Shown here: one piece after another, positions 43,201-53,100 of the stretch
Numbering within the stretch: position 1 is the stretch's first letter
Layout: each line of letters begins with the position of its first letter
Assembly (NCBI GenBank): GCA_963989385.1
Contig: OZ022512.1
Span: 27,735,899-27,799,898, forward strand
Length of the DNA stretch: 64,000 nucleotides
Direction: 5' to 3'
Origin: Ctena decussata
Lineage: Eukaryota; Mollusca; Bivalvia; Lucinida; Lucinidae
Notes under the pieces: model-generated
Seen by the model: only the letters and a program-made list of their open reading frames with translations
Databases searched by the model: none
What the model was told of the DNA's origin: nothing
Made by a program: the position numbers and the translations under genes

Positions 43201-46200
43201 ATATTGGTATCTGCGGATATCATAATAACATTTGCACCCAACATAATAATACTTGGCCAGGATATAATGATGGGCTGACACTATAACACTAAAACAGACA
43301 CATGGAGGCAGTAAAGGCGTTCCATATTGTAGCAAAGGAAGCATTTTACTACCTTGCTTGGCAACAAATTAATTCTCCTTATCTATACTAGTTAAGAGAC
43401 ATATTCAAGTAGTGTCTCCCACAGGTTTTGTTTCATTGCTAAGAAGCTTTTAAAGAGATTTATTCTCTGCTACACTGAATGCACCCTGTGTTTCCCACTA
43501 ATGTACTAACCTTTCGTGTCATTAGGTATATGAGACAGGGTATATTTTTTTATGAAATACCAGTTTCACTGAACTCTTGCATAATAGGATTATAATGACA
43601 GAAAAAACAGGAATGTTTGTCTTTACAGATAAAAAAGGATCTGATTTTGTCCATGGCTTGCCCCGCTCCCACCCCAAATCAAGCTCTCATCTATCAATGA
43701 GAATTAGCTGTCACTCACTTCTGCTAGTGCAACACTGAATCCTGCTTGACAATAACCTTGTCTGTGATAGCCCCAATATCCTGGAAGGGAAGTCTCTTTT
43801 GTAACAACAAATTTTACATGACAACATAAAACAATATGCAAGTATCATCCTGCAGTTGTCACTTGACAGTCTTTTCCAAGAAAGTCAACTGTCTGAAGAG
43901 CTAATCTGCAAAAGGGCCATTAAGAGGTTTGGCGTACATTGCATTACATGACACCATACCAGGATATGGTGGATATTATTATGTTCAGAATAAATGGTAT
44001 TGGACAAAGTTATAAACAAAATCAAAATTTGCAGCATATTGCATGTGCAAATGTTTGAAATGTTTTGTTATCATGCTTATGGATTCTGGTTTATTCGTAT
44101 GAAAGGCTGAAAACTTCTAGTTTTCCAGAATACTTTGTTTTTAAACATCAGTCAATTATTTGTTTCTTCATAAAGAGTTCAACAGTGTTAAGGAACTCAT
44201 TTTTTTCTGAATTGTGTTAGAACTAAATTCAACTGCAACATCATACTTGCTGAAAAATATAATCTGTATCAGAAATGGCCACTACAAGTATTACAATCAA
44301 ACAGACCAACATATTTCTGAAGAAAATATTGCAGTATTCTTTCAAAGAATTCCGCATTTAAAACTTATCTTTATGTCACACATGATAAGTTGCTGATATA
44401 TCAAGACTGTGTTTGATTGAAGTCCTTTAGTTTCTTTGTAGTTCCAAAAGCAAAGTCCTAAGCCTTGACATTAAATGATACATACAATGCCATTTATGTA
44501 TTGTAATCTTTCTCAAAATTATTCCATTTATAAAATGCTCACAATGAGAAATATTTTGAACATTAAAATATCCATATTTCATATCTTCCATTGACACAAA
44601 ATTTCTAGTTCTTCTAAATGACATACACTACTAATTGTCATTTCATTGTAATTGGAAATCCTTTTTGGTTTCATCAGGAATTCATTTGTTTGGTTTAAGA
44701 GTCAATTTGATACAGACTATACCACAACAGCAAATTAATGAAATGACAACAATCAGGAATAAATAAACAACAAAACAAGAAATTATAGCTTATAAACTAT
44801 AAAAACTTGGACAACAAAAAACAAAACATTTACAAACAATATCAAAAGAACAAACTGACTATTAGCCCATTTCCATTTCCAGTTCCTCAGTTTAACAGAA
44901 TATAGAATTCGTAGTAAAAGTTATTGGATGTCTTTTCAAAATCAATGTTTAAAGTTTGAATGAATTTAAGATACCTATTCCTTTCCCTGACCACAGTAAA
45001 TTTCCAGCATTAGAGACAAATATGTGTATCAACACTGCTGCAATTATGCCAATACATGTATACCCTTTCATTATTCCACATGGGTGGTACAACAAACACA
45101 AATGCAGATTTGCTTAGCTGTAGCATAACTGCAGCGTATTCTAATCATACAACAAGTTGCTGAAAATCTAATGGAACTTGGGTGATTATGTCCTGAACAC
45201 TAGAAAAGACAGAGGTTTGAATTCTTTCTGATAACATACTGAAATGGGTGTCAGTGTGAATAGGAAAATAAACAACTTTAATAAACTAGTAAGAAAACAG
45301 AAGAGAAAATGTGGAGCTACACAATGCACAAACAAGAACAGACAACACTGTGACCATCTGTATCTTTATATAATCATACGATAAATGCATATAATTCATG
45401 TATGACCAATACAATATATAACATATGGACTGAATATACACATCAGTGAACAGTATATATATATGCATATGCTGCAATTCTCCCTGTAAACATTCACTTA
45501 AATTCCACTTCTCTATGAACACTTTAATGGGTTCGATAAAAGGAATACTGAACTATCAGACATCTACTGTGCTCAATGTCAGAACTTGAATTCATCAGCT
45601 ACCAAAAAGAAACAAACTTCAAGTGGAATTCAAACTACTGTATCTCACAGTGCATTTAGCACATTGTGCATGCTTTGCTAAATTACTGTTCCAGTTTGCA
45701 AAATGTTACAATTTACAATTATTTACTCCACAGGTGATTGGTTAAACCATCAAATTTTGCTTAATTTGTTTTAACCTTTCAAACAAATTGAGCAAAATAT
45801 TACAAACTGTCGGTTAGTATACTGATAACTTTGAAATTCTTTGCCCTTTCTTGAAAGCTGAGAGGACACAGCAACAGCTAAAAGAACCTCAGAAAACAAC
45901 CATAATGATGGCTTATTACAACATGAGCACAAGATACAGGGAACATAGCTATGAAATCCTAATTGCCACCTGTGACATATACTGTTAACTAACTTCTTTT
46001 TGTGAGAAAATACTGCTGAAAATTAAACTAGTAAGAAAACAGAATGGCCACCTAAAGGTAAATGGTAGTATTATAGGAGCAACCCTGCTATTTTAATTTT
46101 TGCCTTCTTTATAATAGATGTGACATGATATAATAGAGAAACATGATACTGTGTCTTGGGCAACAGAACCCTTCCAAAATAGGTAATTCTTAATGGGAAG

Positions 46201-49200
46201 GATTTGCTCCTAAAAAAAAATTCTCTAAGAGCTGAACCCTACTGAGGCAAAATGAAAATGGCAAAGCTGCTTTTCCTGAAAGTGCGTCAATTCACTTTAA
46301 AACATTGTTGGCTCAATTGAAAACCATAAGACTGTTCCAGACTGGGTTTCTACTTTTGTTTAATCATTCTGCCTGACAACACAAAGTATATACGTTGTTT
46401 ATTTATAACTGCAAACCACTCAAGAATCAACAAAAGGCATAATTTTCTAAACATAAAAAGAAAGTTTGTTTACAATAGAATTAAAGCTAGGGAACTTCTT
46501 GCAGCTGCTGCTAGAAATTTTTATTGCCTCTCCCTGTAAAGATTTTATCAATTAAATCCTGAATACATAAAAAGGACACAAGCACATAATAATTACAATT
46601 AAGAGGATTGTGGAACAAAATATGCACCAAGTACTTATATGATTTTTTCCAAAAACAAAAATTAAGTGAGACAATCACTGTTTATCATGGTATGTCACCG
46701 ATGCTATTTAGGTAATGTAGAAGAAGGCAACTGGACTTGTCCTAAAAGTGGAGCCTTAGTGCTTATTTAAAGGTAAATAATACTCATTATCAGATATTAT
46801 ACCTAAATGACAGCTGAAATAGATCATCATCATTCACACACACACTCTTGCTTTGGACGTCAAACAGACAACATCGCTTCTACCGAGATGGAAAACTACA
46901 AGATTCCAGCACTCGCAGTCCGATTCTTGAAGGGAGCCCGCCTCAGTGGCTTCCCTGTGTTTGATCTGCATCACGGATCAAACACTGTCCAGCTAACTTT
47001 GACATGGGCGATCAACCCAGAGGTTAGTCAAGTTAGCGAGAGGGCCGAAAGCAGGAGAGGGGGAGATCGTTGCAAGTCTGCCCCCTCTAAGCCTGCACCC
47101 TCAGCTGGCAAGCGCTCTTGCCAGCCTGGACAGAAGAAGGATAGGCCGGTCAAGCCTACTCCTTCGAGGGCAAAGGAGCAGTCTGCTCCTAAGCCTAAGC
47201 CTGCTGCCAAGAAGACTACACAGAAAGCAGCACAGAAGCCGAAACCAGCAGCTCCAGCGCCATCAACGCCAGCCAAGCCAGCTCCTGAGAAGACGGCCTC
47301 CACACCACCACCGCCACCGAAGACGCCACCAAAGGACGTGGAGATGACTTCACCACCAGCTCCGAAGCGAAGGTCACAGCCACAGCCGGCCGCAGACAAC
47401 GCCCAACTGCCAGAGACTCACCGACACATGTTCCACAACGAGTCCCTTTCCGAGGAGAAGCCGCTGTCCAAGTACAGTGTGGAAGCGGCAACATTCATGG
47501 AACACACTGACGTTACCATCATGAAGCTCCGAAGGAAGGGAAAACCAAAGGACTGTATCGGTGTGACAAGCAGGAGCTGGGAGAAAGTCAAAGTGACGAA
47601 GGGACCGGGCAGCAAAATCCATCATGCTGCCCACTGGGATTTCTGGCACGAAAAGTACAGGTCAGCACCAAAGCCGGAATGCCAGCTCACAGCCATCAGG
47701 GAAGCAGTAGAGATCGTCAGGGACAAGAAGCTGACGTACACCAGCCCGATGGATCCAGACAAGCCCTAGTCACAAGAAACTTCTTTGCTGCCACATCGCA
47801 GCAATCAACGCGGCCCTGGGAGAAAGCACCATCGACAGCCAGGGCCGCTTCCGACCTACTGACCTACTTCTTTGCCAACACCGACACGCGGCCCTAAAGG
47901 AAAGCAACGACACTACAGCGACATCACAGCCTCACAGACAGAACAAGAACACGCCAAGACAGAAAACATCACCAGCACCACATCAACGACAGACGCAAGA
48001 CCTGGACGGACTCCGGATGCCCCAGGGTGGATATGATGCTCTAGTGGCTGTTGGCCCTGGGGACCAACATCCGATACGACAAACCTGAAGAACAACAACG
48101 AAATAGATCAGGCTTAAACTGGCTGTCATCAAATTTAGAATGTTGCTCCCTGAATGAAGTAAATAGGTTGCAATGACAACAATCCCTTCACAAAACATAT
48201 AACTCCATAGATCCCCCAGTTAAACAAACTTGATAAATCTTTCCAAAATGTAATGCCTAAATTAGTCATTGACTTCATGATAGTGTATCATTGAATCGAA
48301 AACTGTCATTGGAAGGATGCTGGCTATTTCACTAGTAATATAAAATTGAATTTAAAAGCCATGAGTAATGTGATACAAAGTGCTAGTAAATATCAAACCT
48401 CTGCATGGTACCTTTTTGTTGCAGTGCAATGCTTCTTAGTTAGTGCAAACATGCCGTACATGTGGCAGTTTAGAGGCATTTAAGTCTCTGTTCTAGCAAT
48501 GTGCTCTCAAGAGTTGTACAAGCTCTAATTCTAGCCACATGCACAAGTAAATGACTGTCTATGAGACAGTATAAATTAACAGGGCTTTTTTAAACTCACA
48601 GACCTAGGTGTATATGGTAAATGAATTAAAAAAAATTCCAGCTCTTTAATGCTTATCATGGATAATTTTTACTATCAATCTATTACATTAGGACAAGAAT
48701 CCCACGTCTGACACCAATATTTTGTAACATTTTATATTGTTATTAATAATCTGTATTTGAAATGTATTTTTACGCTCAATGTATCTTTTTTTCTGTTCAC
48801 AGAGAGTAAGTCTCAACAAAGAAGATACACATTTTTATAATACCAATATAGTTTAAGTCCTGATGTAAAAACATTTATTGTGACATGTACCTGAAAATGC
48901 AACTGTAATTTTGATATTATCTTAACTGAGCCATGCTACAAGAACAAGTACCTTATAAAATATGCAAAAAAGATGACCTAGATCAGCTTCCATATATCTG
49001 CTCAGTTTGTTCAGTCTTCGTTTTTCACCACACAGGTTCTTAAAGAATCATACATGGTACTTTCCCTCTGTTATACTATGTCATGGGTCCATAGAAAGAC
49101 ACCACATACCGGTAGTAAGTGAACAGAACTGCACTGACACTAAACTACAAAGGAATACAAGACAAATGAACATTTAATGCCAATTTGTCTTGTATTGCTA

Positions 49201-50103
49201 TGCAGCTTAGCTATCACATGGAGCTACCTCATTGATGCAAAAAGGGTAGACTGATCAAACTGCATGAAGCTGTAAGCTGAAATGAATCTATACCCAGTTT
49301 AGTACATGCTACTGGATATCTCCTCCAGCAACAAAGTTCAGCTATCATGATTTTAGTCTAATCTACTTGCAAATTTCAAACTAAAATTATAGTATTTAAT
49401 GACTCTAGAAGTCAAATGAAATGAGGATATTCCCATGAAGCTACGCATTTTATGAAGCTTACATTGGATAAACATAAGCAAGGAAAGGTCACTATCCCTA
49501 TTTTGAATGAAAATGAAACAAAACAGAAAATATGCAGAATCTAGCTACCCAAAAGCTTTAAGCAGGAAGTCTTAAGTTAAAGCATTTTTTATAAAGATGT
49601 AACTATTGAAGCAGAGTAAAATTACTGCAATTCACATCAGGAATTTCCTTGTTTATTCCACAAAATAGAGCTAAGCAGTTTTCTCTTTTCATATCTAAGT
49701 AATGAAAAGAAATTTTTATTTTCTTTACACTTCATACTGCAGAAAATGACAAGTCAAAAAACAAACTGAAATCTTGACACCATAATGTTTGCCAGACAAA
49801 TAATAAAGACTGCTTTTTGGATTTACATTCCAAATGGCTTTGCAATTCATGATACTTGGCCAAGACAAGGCCCCATTTGGGCCAGTCTAATTTTTGTGTC
49901 ATAAGAAGGGTTATGAGTACTACTATATATATAGAGTGATATCCCGCTTCTGACACCAAATGTTACAGACAGTCTGAAGACCTCATTATCAATGACAAAG
50001 GCTCCTAAAGTGTATTACGAATCAAAATACATTTTTGGTTTATTTCTGTATATTCAAACAGCACAGACTCTTAAACAAAAGTGGGATAAAAAGACAACCA
50101 ACT

Positions 50104-50134
<31 letters not shown>

Positions 50135-53100
50135 GTCACACACACACACACAGAGCACACAGCACATAGCACACAGTTTAGATGTTAGTGGCATGTGTTA
50201 ATGAATCAAGAAAATACATTGTATAATTATTAGCATTTTAATACTTTCTAGCTGCATTTAGCAACTGTTGCACAATAAATGTAAATATCTAAAATTCCTA
50301 TGTAAATTCAATATTATTTCAGTTTGAAAAGATTTAATTAAGTAAAGCATCTATTTAGTCAGGGCTCTGGAAATATGACAGTTCAACATTCTTGAAAAAA
50401 AAAGCACAATTTTGTCCTCTTTTTAGAGCTGATTAAAAATATACTGCCATTGCTATGTCTGTGCATATGGTTTATGCCCATAGAATGAAATATGAAAGCA
50501 TTTAAGGTGAATGGATACACCTCCATGTTGTTTGTTTAGCAGTTTTCAACAAAGAATAGTAGCTTTTGTGACTTCTCGTTTGCTTCCCTAAATGATAAAA
50601 CCTTTACAAATGAGCTGCGGCACGAGAAAACCAACAATGTGGATGTGCGCCCAGCGCAGACTCAGATCAGCCTGGGCATCCGCCCAGTCTGATCAAAGTC
50701 TTCGCTATCTGCATGAAGGTAGCTTGGACCCTTAGCTACCCTTTAAGCGCTTAGCGAAGAGTCTGATCAGACTGGGCGGATGTCCAGGCTGATCTGAGTC
50801 TGCGCTTGGTGCACAACCACGTTGTTGGTTTTCTCGTGTGTCGGCTCAAATGAGGGCTACTCATACAGGCAAGCATTTTGCTCCTTGAGGCTGGGATCAA
50901 TTTTTTTCTTTAAGAGAAGCCCACAATCAAACAGGAGACATTTGCATCTTAGTGAGAATTACCTCCCCTGGAAATGTCCACATTCACCTTATGAAAACTT
51001 AACAATAAATGAACTAACAGAAGCTGGGATTTAAGACTGTGGCAGCCACAAGCAGTATGACATGAAGGTAACAAATGAAAAAGGGCATCTTGAGCATGCT
51101 ACTTCCAGGGCCCCGAGAAAGCAACTTACTGATGTTAGCGAGGCAGAAAAACCTGCCTGACAGTAGCCTTGCTGGTGGAACTGATCTGTTATAAGCGGCA
51201 ACCCATCCACTCCTGCATGCAAACATGCCAGAGATTAAAGAAATTAATGAAAAGATGGCTAGCCTTTCAGATTATCAAGTCTCTCAATTACAATTGGAAT
51301 CAACAGCTGTCCAATCAGACTTGCACCATTCTATCCTGGCAGATTAACCCTTAGGTGCCAAAAAAGCAGACGACAAAATTTAAGTCTGAAAAATTTCAAA
51401 AAAATATTTCTTCCAAATTACATGTATATATTATATTGAGAATTCAAAGACTAATTGGCAAACAGTGTAAGTCCAGATGTGGTGGCTCATTATGAGCTGA
51501 CTCACCTGGATCTACACTGTTAGCAAATTAAACTATTTTTGTTTTTTTGTTTTTTGTGCTGCAAGTATCAAAAAGGCACCTTTATCTTTTTTTTTTTTTT
51601 TGGCTAATTTTGCCTACATCAGTCATGTTCAGTCTTATTTGATACTCGTGCTAAGTCTATATCTAAAAGGATAAAACCAAACAGATTATAGACAAATATC
51701 TAGGAAATTCCATGGAAAAACCATTGAAAATCAATAAACAGCCATTATGTCAGAGCAGAACAGAGACCTGGATAATCCAAAAGACATTAGGTAATTAAAG
51801 AAAAGTTATTGTCAATGATAATTCTAGCTTAGGTACAAGTTAGGCAGGGAGCAGAGCTACAGATATGATAATTCTGAGATAATTTCTCTCATGAAAAAGA
51901 CACATTTTGATCCCTTATTAGGCGTTTCTAATGAGGGATAAGACAATATAGATATGAAATTATCTCAAAATTATCTCTAAAAGCCCCTTTTATCTGTAGC
52001 TCTGGTAGGGAGGAACTGCAAAAGCATTAAAATGTCAGCAAAAATTGTCAAAACACAATTTAGTTTGTTATATTTTTATACAAATACATGTAATATTATC
52101 TGTTGTGAAAATAAGCTGTCTTTCTTTACAGAGTAGAGCTGGTCTTGCACACTAGATACATTAAGCTAAAATGGCCCCTTTCTCACTGTCTATCATTATA
52201 TTCTGTCAAAGACTTGTAGAAGTATAAACTGCAGTGAAGCCCAACATGGAAGGGTTTTGATGACAGTTGGTAATTTTCTATTAACACTTTAAGCACCAGT
52301 GACAAAAATAGCATAATTTGCAAACAGCGTAGATCCTGATGAGGCGGCTCATAATGAGCCGCCTCATCTAGATCTACACTGTTTGCCCTCTGGTTTTTAA
52401 ATTCTCAATATGAAATGTCTTGGACAAGGCATGTTTTGAATTTTTGCAAATGTAAATTTTGTCATCTGCTTTTTGGTGCTTAAAGAGTTAAAACATTTTG
52501 TGGCCATCATAAGAACCATTTCACTGATGCCCACTGAATATCTTTTCTATTAAGAAATGAATAACTAATTCTCAAAAATGTCATCAAAACCCCAACTTAT
52601 CTGGGGCTCCTTTGCAAACACAAAATATTTGTCCTGAAAGAGAAGACTGTGATTAAATTCATTAACTGATGATAGACTTATGTTAATCTTCATGATGTTC
52701 TAAATCTGAATGCATATATACAGAAATGCAGTTACACCTATACTTGAACAAGTGATCATAAGAACACAGTGTAGCCATATTTAAGACTTGAACAATTTTA
52801 TATTATTTAATGATGTTTTCTTCTACCCTCAAATGATTTTCAGATATATACTCCTCAAAATAAGTTTTGTATCACCTTACTTTTTTCCATAGAGCTAATG
52901 CAAAACATTCATATTACACCTGTGTATATGTCATATGAAAAGAAATGAAACACACAATTGTTTTGTATGATTAACAGTCTTATGTTTAGGTATTATAAAT
53001 GTGAAACATTGGTCTTCAGATCCATCCGTCTTGGATGATTTTACAGAGTGTAGGATTAACAGCTAAAGTGTGTATGATTAACAGCCTTATGTTTCATTTT

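Larger units (their letters stand above)
39549..43326. mobile_element. Foldback-like element with minisatellite arms
   Basis: Inverted ends: TATGGAATGCCTTTACTGCC at 39549 and its complement ending at 43326. They continue inward as matching inverted sequence (CCTCCATGTGTCTGTTTTAGTG). Flanked by the direct repeat TTGTAG at 39543-39548 and 43327-43332. Each arm consists of degenerate tandem repeats (39600-40430 and 42260-43290), giving the long repeat-filled inverted arms typical of Foldback/Galileo elements. The centre (40430-42260) holds other repeats and no transposase that I can see. Confidence 0.6.

Noticed and set aside
42492..43344. Long minus-strand ORFs (250 and 220 codons) rich in Cys, His, Tyr and Met
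   Set aside because: They run through the minisatellite in two frames at once and merely repeat its unit; no domain.
47028..48198. Several minus-strand and shifted ORFs over the retroposon
   Set aside because: Antisense or frame shadows of the GC-rich 293-codon ORF.
51060..51130. Minus frame SKLLSRGPGSSML after cassette A, resembling RVLLGGPGS
   Set aside because: It is in a different frame beyond the GTAAGT donor; the true LLVGAVGSWYWQ exon is x3.
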